DNA from: Chiua virens
Taxonomy: Eukaryota > Basidiomycota > Agaricomycetes > Boletales > Boletaceae
DNA: 47,574 bases
Reading direction: 5' to 3'
Assembly (NCBI GenBank): GCA_019787685.1
Contig: JAHNUO010000080.1
Location: forward strand, 1 to 47,574
Position 1 is the first letter of the stretch. Each line of letters begins with the position of its first letter. Positions 33,026 through 44,664 of this stretch are shown piece after piece. Position numbers and translations under genes: made by a program. The notes under the pieces are model-generated. The model was not told the DNA's origin, did not search any database, and worked only from the letters and a program-made list of their open reading frames with translations.

Positions 33026-33667
33026 TATCCCAGATACAATGAACTTGAAGGGTCACAATTACCTCATGTTCCTGGTGAGCCAGATTGAGGCATGTACTGC
33101 ATTCTTGGCCTTCCCAGATCCAATAAGATAAATAGCATGATGTATATCGATGGGAGAAATAATGGAAGGATGACCACCAGACTCTGGCTTTGGGTAGGTT
33201 GAGAAGATGTTTGGACCTGAGTCTACTAATAGTAGATTGGTTGAGACCAGTAGATTGAGTAATTTGATGGGTTGATTGTCCCAATTCCAAGAGAGAGATG
33301 ATGTGGTGAGTTTGGTCAACTAAGAGAGATTTTATGATGGTGGTTGTGGACAAAGTGATAGTGTGTGTGTTTGTTTGTATTATGTTGAACTTATTACATG
33401 TCAGATGATCCATTGCTTATTTAATAACCACTTGCAATATGTATTTTGAATACTTTAGAGTGTCAGCAACAAAACTGATGCAATGAGTACTTTACACCAA
33501 TTTTGAAATATTTCCTGGTATAGTAAGAATTACATAATAAACCCATATACCATTTGAAAGGGCTTTCCAATGGTACTCAGATTAAGGGGTCTAGCATCAA
33601 CAGGGCTCTCAATATTCATGCTTCAATCAAAATGCTATAAACATTGCATCAGTTTTGTTGCTCACTG
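33026..33667 (-). mobile_element. Second Tc1-like element, 5' part only
   Basis: On the minus strand it starts CAGTGAGCAACAAAACTGA at 33667 next to TA (33668-33669). A sub-terminal inverted copy lies at 33463-33487, the same fold-back architecture as the element at 31458. Coding: LLVDQTHHIISLLELGQSTH, QITQSTGLNQSTISRLRSK, SGGHPSIISPIDIHHAIYLI and GKAKNAVHA (33340-33090), the DNA-binding half of a transposase. It ends against the right end of the other Tc1 element. Confidence 0.85.
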
Positions 33668-33739
33668 TATATCTCCTTGAGCTTGCTGATTACAGGCCAA
33701 ATGTATATGGGTTGAAAGTGGTAAGAGACCAGTTGATTG

Positions 33740-36300
33740 CCCCAGTTTATTAAATAACCCACAACTTCAGGCATGCTAAATTCTTAATCCTGCCTTAGAG
33801 TGTTTACATATTTTGCAACATCTTTGTGTTCTTTGTCAATAAGTCATTGGTGTTAACATATTTTGGTTGCTTAAAAGCAGAAGACTTTGCCAAAAGAGCA
33901 GATGCATTGGAAGAATGATGCTGATATTTAGCTACATAATTTATGATATAAAATGTGATATGCTTTGTTTGAGCTCCATTTGAGATATGCTTTATATTAT
34001 GATTGGACTTGATACAATCAGGAATATTAAGAACCCAATTGTTGACAATTCCCATGCTCTGCTGAGGCCCCCAGTTTCCATCTTCATGAATCCATGCTGT
34101 ATTGGCTATTAGAAATGGTACATGACATTTACACAACAAGTGTCCTGCAGACAGTTGCCTTAGAGTAAGTGCAATTGTTTATTTTATGAAGATATTACCT
34201 TTGATAATGACCATACATCCAGGTCCACACTTATGAACTTGAACTGAATCTACAAGCTTGTGTTATAACTGGGCATGATCCTTTTGAAAGGAACTAGATT
34301 GTGGATCAACTGGATGTGAATAGGGAGCAGTACCACTAGTGATCTGCATGTGATCTTCAGAAACCAGGGGTTCAAAATTGCCATGGATATTGAGTTCTCT
34401 AAACCATGATACTCATTTTTGGAATACTTCATCTGAGAGCAACTTTTGTTATGATTTCAATGTTTCAACCCTTAATGGACTTCACCTTCAATCTATTCTA
34501 AAACATTACAACATACCTTGCCTCATGTCAAGGCTGTCCAAAGGAACACATCCAATTGGCTGCCACATTATGATACAACATGACTCACAACTAGCATGTG
34601 TTATTTTACACACTATGCCTCTATCTTTAATATCCATTATTACTGACTCACCAAGGCAGTGCTCCTCATGTTCCTTATCTATGATTCATTATGATTAACA
34701 CCTTATTGTCCAAGTAACATAGTTCATACTCAGATTAGAACTCCAACATCCATATAGTATATAAACCCATGAATTGAGACCAAGGAACTCTACAAAGTTC
34801 ACTTGGAGTTTTTACCTCTCTTGTTGGACATCAACCACCTCTCACAACTACATTCTCTACACAGTCTAGCATTTGTTCTATGTTGTTTCAACTTCTTCAT
34901 TTTTTTTTACAGTTGGCACATTACTTACATAACCACAGCAATATGTACATGAAGGTGCAATGTTCCTTAACCTTGTGCCTCAACTGTCCTGATGTATTCT
35001 TCTATCTCACCAAAAATACATTCCTTGTGATGAACATGCCTTTTGGAAAAATTGATGCCAAGGACTATTTCTAGTATAGTGTTTGCAATGAAGTGAACAA
35101 AATGTGCTGCTGCATAGAGATCCTGAGCAATTCAAATTGCATGATCATGGCAGTCAGGGCCACTTGATGAACAGAAGTTGTCTAGATCCATCTCTGCTCC
35201 TGCCAAAACTTGTGCAATGGGATCATGCACATTACATGAATTCAATGTCTCCCAAAGTGATGGAGGATTCTTTTTCATCACTATTCCCCATACTAAGGAG
35301 TGAATTTTCAGTTGGGATTTGTCTATTCCCATTACCTTGCAATAGACAACAGACTTTTTTTTTTCAATGCATGGATTGTAGGATAGCTCAATGGTTGGTT
35401 GTGGTCTTCTTCAACACTGGCTTGTTTCAGATCTTCTTGCTGTGAGATAAGCAAACAACTATTGATGGAGTTGGAAATCCTGTCTCCAAACTTGAAGTAC
35501 TGCTGAATGACAGACTTGACACTTCTGAATAACCCCAAAAACTTGAAAGATAAAGTGGAGATTAAAATGGAAATGTTGATCAGCATATTCTAATGCCCAT
35601 GCTGCTTAGGTTTTATACAACAATGCTTTACACTGTTCAGCTTCAAAACTTCCAAGAGCATAAGGCATCTCTAATAGATAGTTTTCCTGCTTGATTGTGT
35701 CAAGCATATTCTTGAACAAATATACCACCTCTCCTAACAGCATAGATTTCATTTGTAGAAAATGAAGTATTTGCAAGTGCTTGTGTGAATACTCTATTGT
35801 CATTATGATCTGATACAGCTGAATCCAAAACACCAAAAGCTTGAATAGGAATCATTTTAGTGTCACTGCATTATCAAAAGGAATATGTTGAAACCTTCTG
35901 GAACATAAGCTATGTAGACTCACTTTCTGTATCATCTTCATTGCCTTGCATAGCACCTGCTCATTTAGTTTCCAGAGCTTGAAAATCCTCTGACTTCTGC
36001 ACAATCACCATAATTTTATCTGGCATGCTATGTTCTGGAAGAAGCACAAGATTTCTTTCCAAAATATCAATCTTTGCATACAAGGGATTTTGGTGTTTGA
36101 GAAACAATAGCACATTATGCACATGGGCTTGCTACTGAGGATAATGAATAAAAGAAGTCAAAAGTTCTTTGTGTAGAAGGTATGATAGATTCATCTCTTT
36201 CATTTCCTGTTTGAAAAACTTGCCAGCACAGATAAGACAGGGCACCTGTGCAACGGCCTCATTACCTGTTAACTGTTTAGATCACTACTCACTGGTGTGA
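33740..36300 (-). mobile_element. Helitron Rep/helicase-like region, decayed
   Basis: Helitrons replicate by rolling circle. In minus-strand order: IPIQAFGVLDSAVSDHNDNR and NEIYAVRRGGIFVQEYA (35850-35690), LHFIFQVFGVIQKCQV (~35540), DLKQASVEEDHNQPLSYPTI (~35410), IHSLVWGIVMKKNPPSLWET (~35300), NVHDPIAQVLAGAEMDLDNF (~35200), then GINFSK and FGEIEEYIRTVEAQG-type text (~35030-34950), a solo LTR at 34447-34890, VHKCGPGCM and CKCHVPFLIANTAWIHEDGN (~34220-34080), KSNHNIKHISNG and YVAKYQHHSSNASALLAKSS (~34010-33890). This is the Helitron-like N-terminal region I know from basidiomycete Rep-helicases. Many frameshifts and stops. The helicase half and the element ends were not found. Confidence 0.8.
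34447..34890 (+). mobile_element. Solo LTR family 2, copy G
   Basis: Begins TGTTATGATTTCAATGTTTC, ends TTGTTCTATGTTGTTTCA. Flanks ACTTT and ACTTC match at 4 of 5 positions. TATA box GTATATAAACCC near 34757. It splits the Helitron remnant. Confidence 0.8.
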
Positions 36301-36833
36301 TCAATAAACTACTCAATGCATGATCTATGCACATCTTTCCTAAAATCTACCATAAACTTGTCCTCTGAGTCTCCTTGTTTGTTAGTTATCCTTCTGTACT
36401 CTCTTGATCAATTTTTGAGTATCTTCTACTGTTTAATGTCATTTCTGTGAAACCACATCAATTACAAGATTTTGACTTGGCTTATGAAGGCAAACAGCTT
36501 TGAATTATTAAGGTCTCTCAAGTACATAAATCACAATGAGAAAAATATATGTCTCAGCAAGAGTATTGATTATCTCTGCATGCTTCAACAACTGTGAAAA
36601 TAACTGTGTCAGTTCACCATCACTGATCATCAATGGACATTCAAATGAATAATGTATGGCTCAGAGAACTACTGACTTACTGTTGACAGAATGCAAGTAC
36701 CAACAATGAAATGTAACATCATCCAGATACAGGATCTCACCCCTATCCACAGGTTTCTCAACATGACCACAATGTTTGACTGGATTAAACATCACCAAAA
36801 TCTCTCTGAATTGCAGAACTATGCTGCTCATAT
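36301..36833. other. No recognised gene; possible minus-strand scrap
   Basis: The minus strand has FNPVKHCGHVEKPVDRGEIL and YLDDVTFHCWYLHSVNSKSV (~36780-36670), protein-like but unassigned. It could be an extension of transposon sequence upstream of the Helitron remnant. Confidence 0.35.
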
Positions 36834-37186
36834 TGTTACAATTCCAATGTTTCATTCCTCAACAGATTATACTTTCAATCTTTTCTGAGAATAATGCCTC
36901 ATGTCAAGGCTGTCCAAAGGATCATATCCTATTGGCTGCTACAATATCACACACTTACGCTTCTATCTATTCATTTCCCTTATCATCCAATAGGATACAT
37001 TATGCTTATCTACATAGTTCATACTCAGATTAGAACTCTGATATCCATGTTGTATATAAACCCCATGAATCTAAGCCAGAGGACTCTAACAAAGTTCTCT
37101 TGGAGTTTTTGCCTCTTTACTGGATGAACCCCCTCTTCACACAACCACTACACTTTAACAGTCTAGTCTTGTTCTAGGTTATTTCA
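36834..37186 (+). mobile_element. Solo LTR family 2, copy F
   Basis: Begins TGTTACAATTCCAATGTTTC, ends TTCTAGGTTATTTCA, flanked by exact CATAT (36829-36833, 37187-37191). Contains GTATATAAACCCC near 37050. Shorter than copy E by internal deletions (353 bp). Confidence 0.88.
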
Positions 37187-37280
37187 CATATCATTTTACT
37201 TGACTCTCTCAAATGGTGCCTCTCAAATCAGAAATACCATCTACTAAGTAGATGAAAAAGAACCCTTTATAGGCATTACC

Positions 37281-37922
37281 TGTTACAATCACGTTTTCAC
37301 ATTAATCTTTCGCCTTCCTACTCAACACTCTCATCCACTATACAAGATACACAATATCTATTACGGCATATATTGCCTCATGCCAAGGATATACTCAGGA
37401 CCTTATCCTATTGGCCACTTCATTATGACTCACTATGATTCATTATTAGACACATGTTATCACACGATGTCATAACCCATGCACAACACACGTGTATTCA
37501 CACGTTATATCTTATCTATGATTCCCTATGACTCATATCTATTATTAAAGCAGTGCTTATCTCATAACATACTTATACCGCATTGTTACAGCATTGTTTC
37601 CTCATGTCTTTATCTATGACTCACATACATGCAGACACCTCATGTTATCTCACCTTATCTACCAATCAGGACACTCATACTTATCTATGTATTCGTACTC
37701 CGATTGTAGCTCCGATTGTACTTTTAGTATATAAGACTTGAATGCAGCACCAAGGGAACTCTAACAAAGTTCACCTTTGGTTTTCCCCCATTGTCTCTCA
37801 TAGACGGATCACCTCTGTAGTTCTCGCCTCACTCGTCAGACTCACTTGCATTCAACCCTTACACTGACCACTACAACCACTCGCAAGTAACTCATAGTCT
37901 ACGTTTGTTCTAGGTTGTTACA
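37281..37922 (+). mobile_element. Solo LTR family 2, copy E
   Basis: Begins TGTTACAATCACG, ends TTCTAGGTTGTTACA, flanked by exact TTACC (37276-37280, 37923-37927). 642 bp, the longest and best preserved copy of the family. Contains GTATATAAGACTTG near 37728. Confidence 0.9.
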
Positions 37923-38049
37923 TTACCATCAGAAAAGTTGCTGAGCATAAACTGAACATAGGGATGTCAGGAAACTTCATAACAACAAGAAAACAGAAGG
38001 GATCCCTTGAAAAAGCTAAATATCAATTTCGTTTAACTTGCCCTATACT

Positions 38050-38782
38050 TAGTGTTTTAAAGTCTGGTCCAGTCTATTTTTCCATGGTTCAAATGAGGCA
38101 ACCAGACACCAGTTTAGTATAGTCTTAGTAAGCTTCCAACAGTAGGACCAGACCAAAACTGGAAAAAACTGGTTCTAACAACTTTAACAACTTTTTAGGA
38201 CTAGTTTGGACTGGTTTTTCGTAAAGACTGGCTTAGTCATCATTGTCCTGAATTTAGATTAGATTTGTGCCTTTCTGGGTATCCAATGTTCATGGGAATT
38301 GGTCCAGAAATGACCCAGATATTATCATTTTTGCATTACATGTCATCTGCAGGGGTTATCTACTCATCTGCAATAGAGATCACAATTGAGATAGGTATAT
38401 TCACATGAATAATGCTTTATTATCAGTGTACATGATGTAGAGTCAAACCCTGGCGTGCTGTGGGTCCAATAATTGTGAATTGGTCTATACCTGGCAGAGA
38501 TATAGCCATTTCTGGGTTGGATGTAAATAAATGCCTAAAATACTGTAAAAATTATGGAAAGTATGGCTGAGTGGGGGGACCCTGGGCCAATACTGGTCTT
38601 CTAAACAGACTGGTTGCAACTGGTCCAGGACCAGTCTTTTTATTTTTATCAAATTTGAAAGACCAGGACCACTTCCTTTTCTAAAGTACTAAGACCAGGA
38701 CCACCCTGGACCAGTTCTAAGTGGACCAGTTTGGTCCGGTTGCAGTTTTTGACTGGTCCTGCAACTGCACCTTAAAACACCA
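38050..38782. mobile_element. Non-autonomous hAT-like element with 8-bp target duplication
   Basis: 733 bp, flanked by exact CCTATACT (38042-38049, 38783-38790). Ends TAGTGTTTTAAAGTC and, inverted, TGGTGTTTTAAGG. The subterminal parts are packed with GGTCCAG/CTGGACC-type motifs in both orientations, typical of hAT transposase binding regions. No coding capacity. Its 15-bp end closely resembles the end of the hAT element at 39265-44656. Confidence 0.88.
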
Positions 38783-38790
38783 CCTATACT

Positions 38791-39256
38791 CCAGCCCTTC
38801 AAACATGATTTCAACACTGTTTTCAATTTGCTGTCTCTGCTGCAAAACAAAGCAAGTGAGACTGGATACAAAAAGGACATGCTGGTTGATAAAGGAGAAT
38901 CTAAAGTGATCCACTTCTCTCAAAGCATCTTTGACAAAAGAGTACATCAACTCATTTAACAAATTGTCCTTCACTTCAATCCCTACAGGAACATGTGATC
39001 ATTACACCTGCTAGTCACTCCTAAACCATGTGCTTAGCTGACTTGATGGAACCAGGTAAGTTTTCTCTATAACTACTTGTAACTTTAATATTGATTCCAT
39101 TTTATTAGAAAAAGAAAAAGCTGAGTTCAAGTCTTCTGAAGATGAACAACCTAAAGTGGAAGAAATGAATAAAGAAACCAAGAACTAGAATGTTCTCAAT
39201 GAAATGGATTCTGACCTCAAAAGAACCAAACCTATGTACTGAGCCTAACCACTGAG
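38791..39256. other. Between two hAT elements; gene scrap on minus strand
   Basis: The minus strand reads VKDNLLNELMYSFVKDALRE and FSFINQHVLFVSSLTCFVLQ (38970-38830), ending at the hAT insertion point in EGLEYR. I cannot name the family. Confidence 0.35.
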
Positions 39257-41499
39257 GGTATACCTACTATTTGAAAGTCCAGTTACACAACTGGACAAAA
39301 ACTGCAACCAGACCAGACTGTGACCAATCACAACCAAACTGATTGGTCATGGTCATGGATGTTTGTGTTGGTTCAGTCACAAACCACCTCATGTCAGTGA
39401 AAAACCAGTCATTTTTCAGAACTGTAGATACATGAATCATGTACTTAGAAGCTCAATAATTCTTGCCCCATGTCTGAGCCCTGTCCCCATTCCTCATCCA
39501 TATTGTATATATGTATCTTTGAACTCCTGAGAAATAGTCTCGAGATCCACTGAATTTGTGGTTGCATGATCAACCATGTCACCTTGCTAGGCATGGTTCA
39601 TGATTTGCAACTCCTCAAATAGGCCACATCCAAGGCAGGATCAGTAGTCTGTGATGGTTTCAGTGCCAGCAGAGAAGAGACATTTACATGGCACAGAAGA
39701 CACCAGGATGGCACACATATGTATCTTATGCTATGTGTGAGAGTGTCAGGTACATTGTGGAATAAGTCTGTAGGTAGTTGATAGAATGAACATCCAGCAT
39801 AAATTAGCTAGAAGTTGTACATATTTACCACCCACCACTGAAGAATATCCATATCTTTTGAAACCTGGTCCTTGATGATCATCAGGTACATAACATTGCA
39901 GTTCAGCCTCCTATCCCAGGGTGCTGGCACCTTGCTTGTCAATATTCTCCCTGAGTGTGCATTAGTGCAGATCATATTCTGCTGCTAATGTGGCCTTGCC
40001 ATTGCCATTAGGTGACTGTGACTGAGCACAAGGTGGTGGTGGCGTTGGTGCCCATGTCTTGTTCCAATAGCACTTTATGGTCTCCTCAATGACTTTCATC
40101 ACTTTGTCATATCAATTTTTCATGTGTGTATTACTAGACCCTTGTTCCTGTTCCTGTTCCTTGGCACCACCCCATGCCATTTTGATATAGTCCATCTTAT
40201 AGTATGGGTAGAGAACTTGTATGCTGTTAGTAGTAGCAAGTCATATTAAAAGAAAATGAACCTAGAGAAAGAATATATACTGGTTTTTGTTGAATTTGTT
40301 GTAATACTTGGTGATTTTGTCCAACCAGCACCAATTGCCATAGCATAGCACTTGTACTGGGGCTCTTGCATTCTCAACTCTCAAGTCTGTAATTCTTCTA
40401 ATACTGGGATTGCCCACCACAGAGTTGGGTGTTGCTCTCCTGAAAAATATTCTTGCAGGTCATTCATATCCTAAAATAACACAAGTAACTTAGACAATGT
40501 GTGATAGAACAAGAGGATAAAGGACTCATCGAGACAATGACATATAAGTCATTCACATACTCCAAATCTGAGTGCTTCAAGGTACCTTCACAGCAAACAG
40601 TTGTGATCTGGCCAAAGAGCTCATCAGCTGAGCTGACAAATAGATTAATAAGTTGAAAAAAAAAACAATGAAAAAAAATACTTTGAAGTGAATTAGAGAT
40701 GTACCTGATGTAGACTGTATGCTCAGGCAAGTATACTATTAGCACTACCTCAATGAACATTGCTGTGAAGGGGGATAGACAAAGGGGGGTTAATCCTACA
40801 GTTGCCTTGAAGAGTGTGGAAGTATTTGATCTGCTGGGCACTACACTGGATCTATATGGTGTATCAGTCATGTTCAATGGTCCTGAAAAATGTAACCCAC
40901 CTTGATAGCAAGTATACAGATTGTCACAATGACATCCAGAGAATCTCCCAAGATGTGATTGCTGGAGAGCATCAGGTCATACTCCTATATCAAGGATATA
41001 GGTCTCTATGGCAGAAATGTTAGTAAGCACCAACATCATAGTAGTAAGAGTGAGATTTAGAACATGCCCAAGGCATGGAAGACCATGATACATTGGGTTG
41101 AAGTTGTAAACATCACATTTGTTGAGTAATGCCTTGGATCTTGTTGCATATTGTGTCATTGTTGAAAGCAATGTCAGCAGTGATACAAAAAAGCTTGAAC
41201 AACCAGTCAGGACAGGACAGGAAAGAAAAGTAAAAATGATACACCTGAGAAGATGACTTTGTGATGACCTTAGCACACTCACAAAGAGAAAAGAAGTACT
41301 GTGCAAGATTCTTGCCCATGTGTGCACCTGAGACAGCCTGGAATCTAATGATGCTGGACTAAAGATCCCATGTCACTGCCTTGGTATCTGAGTGAATCCA
41401 GTGGGCAGTCAAACCCATGAAACAGGCTTTCATTTGATTAACAGACCATAGATTGAATGTGGTAGAGACAAGGCTAGTATCTGCTGACTATAGTATGTA

Positions 41500-41870
41500 C
41501 CTTTCTTGTGACTCTTGAAGAGAAGAGGTTTTTGTTCTCTACCACAGCTTTCAAAGAGGCTCCTTAAGGGTATTTCTTACTGTATGAGGGTAGAGAGGAG
41601 TATCAATAATGGTATTGATAAGTATAGTGAGCTGAACAGCATTTTTAGCCTTGCCAGTAATGATCTGTTGTACCATAGCCCTTTTGCTGGTAAATGAAAA
41701 CTTTGAAGGGTGACCACCAAGATATTTAGTCTTGTCTAGCTGGATTTCCTGGAGGATCCTAGACACTGTAGACTTGCCTAGACCAGTTTGAGAAGTTATT
41801 TTCCTGGAGGAAAGATCAAGGAAAGGGAAGGAGACAATATTGTCCCTTAAGAGCTGGAGATAGGTTTTAT
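41500..41870 (-). mobile_element. Tc1-like transposase N-terminal fragment
   Basis: Minus strand: GLGKSTVSRILQEIQLDKTK (frame near 41790), YLGGHPSKFSFTSKRAMVQQ, IITGKAKNAVQLTILINTII, PLYPHTVRNTLKEPL. This is the paired helix-turn-helix half of a Tc1 transposase, a different subfamily from those at 31458 and 33026. No ends were defined. It lies inside the hAT element. Confidence 0.75.
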
Positions 41871-42332
41871 AATAATGATAAGAAAGTTACTATGAAATGG
41901 TGGGGTTTATATGGTGCTAGCTGATGATAGTTACATAAATATAATATAATAGAACCATTATCAAATGTATGTAAGTACTTTACAACATGTTAGGATCTAA
42001 TATATGTAATCTAAACTTAAAGTCAAAGAACTGTCCCGATGAGTGATCATTTGGAATGATTGCCATTCATCAAATCTTATTCAAATACTTTGACCCTTGA
42101 TCCAATAGAAAGCCAGGAGTAGGTACTATATTTCATATTTCCACAGGTTTGGGTAAGGCTTAGTGGTTACAGCATTTGATTGTGTTTAGTGAAAAACATG
42201 CAAACATTGGGACAGTTGTTTGAGCCACTGTAGGTGGGATATGTGAGCAAGTTAAACAAATCTGATAGTGGTACTCACAAGAAGTTTTACTTTAAAATCT
42301 CTGAAGAAATCTGAGAATGCATTGTGGATGTA

Positions 42333-42919
42333 TGTTAGAGACTGTGTGACTCCAAGGTTGCCAACTCTGGATCTCTGGAGTTGTAGCATTGGACAGGACT
42401 TGGCTTCATTGTATGTGATGCACCCTTGTCACAGTCAGTCCCTGTATTCATGGATGTGTGGAGAATGGAGGTTGAAGTAGGACTCAACACATAAAGTGGA
42501 GTTGAGTGAAATAAAGGCCATCAAGGTTTTCCAGAGGGTTCAGAGTGAGTCATGGAAATAAACTGATATTCAGACTGAAGTTACAATTGAAGTAACTATA
42601 ATTTATATACTCAGAGGATATAGAATGATTAGTCATGGAGCAGGGTGATGAATAATATGGAGAAATGGAGGATGACTAAATCTGAGTAAGATGGAAGATC
42701 AGGAAACTAAATAACCAGAGGTGATTCAGGTACTAAGGAAGCTGGAGCTGTGCTTGTAAGCGAGACACAGGTTGAAATACAAAAATGAAAAGAGAAACAT
42801 ATGTATATAATGGAAGTCTGGAGTCATGGAGTTGCATCCTGAGAGAGATCAACCCAGAGTTGATGTCTAAGAGAGTCAGAGTTGTATCCAGAGGAACAGA
42901 GATAGAACAGTATACAACA
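42333..42919 (-). mobile_element. Solo LTR family 1, copy B
   Basis: 587 bp; minus strand begins TGTTGTATACTG and ends TCTCTAACA. Flanked by exact ATGTA (42328-42332, 42920-42924). TATA box GTATATAAATTATAG on the minus strand near 42605. Aligns along its length with copies A and C. It splits the hAT transposase between NVKAYI and HNAFSDF. Confidence 0.92.
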
Positions 42920-43385
42920 ATGTAGGCTTTAACATTGTGAGTAGATGGGAGATTGGCCTTGATAGCAGTTGAATGCATGGCTACCAGGCAGTTTCAGAAC
43001 ATAGATTTGTCAGTGACATGAAGTAACTGCATTACATTTTAGTTTACAGTATACATCCATAATCAATGTCAACTACTCACCTGGTCGTCACACATGACAA
43101 ATACTGCCACTTGCTTCAATACCTCTTCTCTTGAAAACACTTTTGGACCTTGGACTTTTGAAAATAAACCATCAAGGGTTGGTTATTGTGAGTTATGCTA
43201 CACCAACTAGTCTAACACATACTTGCAGATTTCACACCACTGTCCTTTCAAGACCTTCTTGGTACCATCAGATTGAACCATTTTGGTGGACATAATATCA
43301 GAGAAAATGGTGTGTAGATTGGCAATATCCCTTTTCTTTGTTGTTCATGGCTTAGGGGTCCTGATATCTAGGTTTTCCATCTCTG

Positions 43386-43959
43386 TGTTAAGACCAGGTC
43401 TACTCAGGGTGTGAACTCTGGAACTCTGGAGTTATTCTTGCAGAGGGACTTGGCTTCACCATGTGTGGTGTGCCCTTGTCACGAGTCTGTCCTTTATTTC
43501 AGAGAACAGAGAATGGAGGTCGGAGATGAGACTTGACACCGAAGTGAAGTCAAGCAGAGGTAAGACTATTGAGGTCTTATGGAGTTTGGAGGGAATAGAA
43601 GGTAAAACTAATATTCAGACTGAGGGTACAAAGTAAAGTCAGGGTACTACAGTTTATATACTCGGAGTGGAATGGAGATTAGTAACAGAGTTGGTAAGAA
43701 ACTGAGTAAGATGGTAATCAGGAAAGTATGTAACTGGAGTGGAGCCGGGTATGTACAGAGGCCAGAGCTGTGCTATTAAGTGAGACACAGGTTATTACTA
43801 ATATAACACTAGTATGAAAAGAGACAAGAGAATTGAGAAGGTTCGAAGTAAGAAGTCCAGAGATCAGGAGTTGTGTCTGGAGAGAGATTGTACTGGAGTT
43901 ATGAAGGAGTAAACCTGGAGATCTCGGAGTTGGAACAATGAGATATATGGGATATGACA
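43386..43959 (-). mobile_element. Solo LTR family 1, copy C
   Basis: 574 bp; minus strand begins TGTCATATCCC and ends GGTCTTAACA. Flanked by exact CTCTG (43381-43385, 43960-43964). TATA box GTATATAAACTGTAG near 43660. More diverged from A than B is. It splits the hAT transposase N-terminal region. Confidence 0.9.
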
Positions 43960-44664
43960 CTCTGCAACATCCTAGAATTTTCATATTAGCACTCCAAGTC
44001 AACTCTGAAGTCTTTTTGTTCTTTACCATGGTTGCAACACCTGTGGTTCAACTACCCATCTCATCATCAACACTGCATCCCTCTAAGTTGTCAATCATTG
44101 ATGCTATACTGGCATCATCAACCATCTCTTCAAGTTCTATTATCTCAGGGGTCCTTGGACTGCTTCATTTCCTTTGTCTCTTGATTACTTTGGATGTGTG
44201 TTGATCCTCTGACTCTCTGTGACTCTCTGTCCTGATTCATTGCTGCTAGACATCACCTTTTGCTTTGTTCCCTTTCTATTCTTTCCCTTTTGTGTCACCT
44301 TATTTTTTGGAGGATGCAACTGGGTTTTACTCTTCCAACTATGCCCAGAACAAGTCCCAGATGAGTTCTGGACCTTTTCTGTAGGCATACATGGTCAAGT
44401 GGACTTGCAGAACCCAGGCATGGTAGGTAGACAAGGGGAAACTAGGTAGACACATGTATACAACTGTTTTTAACCATTATAATAATATTACATGTTGCCT
44501 GTGCAGGGTCTAACATGGTCACAACCAGTCATGACCAGTTATGGATGATCATGGTTCAGTCACAACAATTTTATAGAACTTGAAAGTCAGTTACAGTTTA
44601 GTTCAGCCAAAAAAGGCAAAATAACTGAACTGAGCCTCTGAGACTTTTAAACACTAGGTATACC

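Larger units (their letters stand above)
39490..44440 (-). pseudogene. hAT transposase gene, interrupted by two LTRs and a Tc1 fragment
   Basis: Minus-strand pieces in order: basic N-terminus (TQLHPPKNKVTQKGKNRKG, ~44330), ELTWSANMKILGC (~43990) then LTR C, a possible BED-type finger (KGQWCEICK, ~43240), VLKQVAVFVMCDDQ (~43110), intron, VTDKSMF and NLPSTHNVKAYI (~42930), LTR B, HNAFSDFF (~42310), the Tc1 fragment, FNLWSVNQMK and FMGLTAHWIHSDTKAVTWDL (~41450-41370), AQYFFSLCECAKVITKSSSQ, intron, LFCITADIAFNNDTICNKIQ (~41190; family consensus TADNASNNDT), HGLPCLGHVLNLTL (~41070, CxxH). The C-terminal dimerisation domain shows VSSVPCKCLFSAGTETITDY, CLGCGLFEELQIMNHA and MVDHATTNSVDLETISQEF (39700-39500). 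Stops lie inside the last block. It is inactive. Confidence 0.82.
39265..44656 (-). mobile_element. hAT DNA transposon, ~5.4 kb, with nested insertions
   Basis: The left end TACTATTTGAAAGTC and the right end, inverted TAGTGTTTAAAAGTC, match at 12 of 15 positions and are flanked by identical 8-bp GGTATACC (39257-39264, 44657-44664), the hAT duplication length. Both subterminal regions share GGTCATGG... and GGTTCAGTCACAA motifs. Inside are a hAT transposase on the minus strand, two solo LTRs (42333-42919, 43386-43959) and a Tc1 fragment near 41500-41870. Without these insertions the element would be ~4 kb, ordinary for hAT. Confidence 0.88.

Noticed and set aside
42733..42978. Protein similar to one near 29400 (ISVPLDTTLTLLD)
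   Set aside because: The similarity is due to both frames lying in LTR copies A and B; it is noncoding repeat homology.
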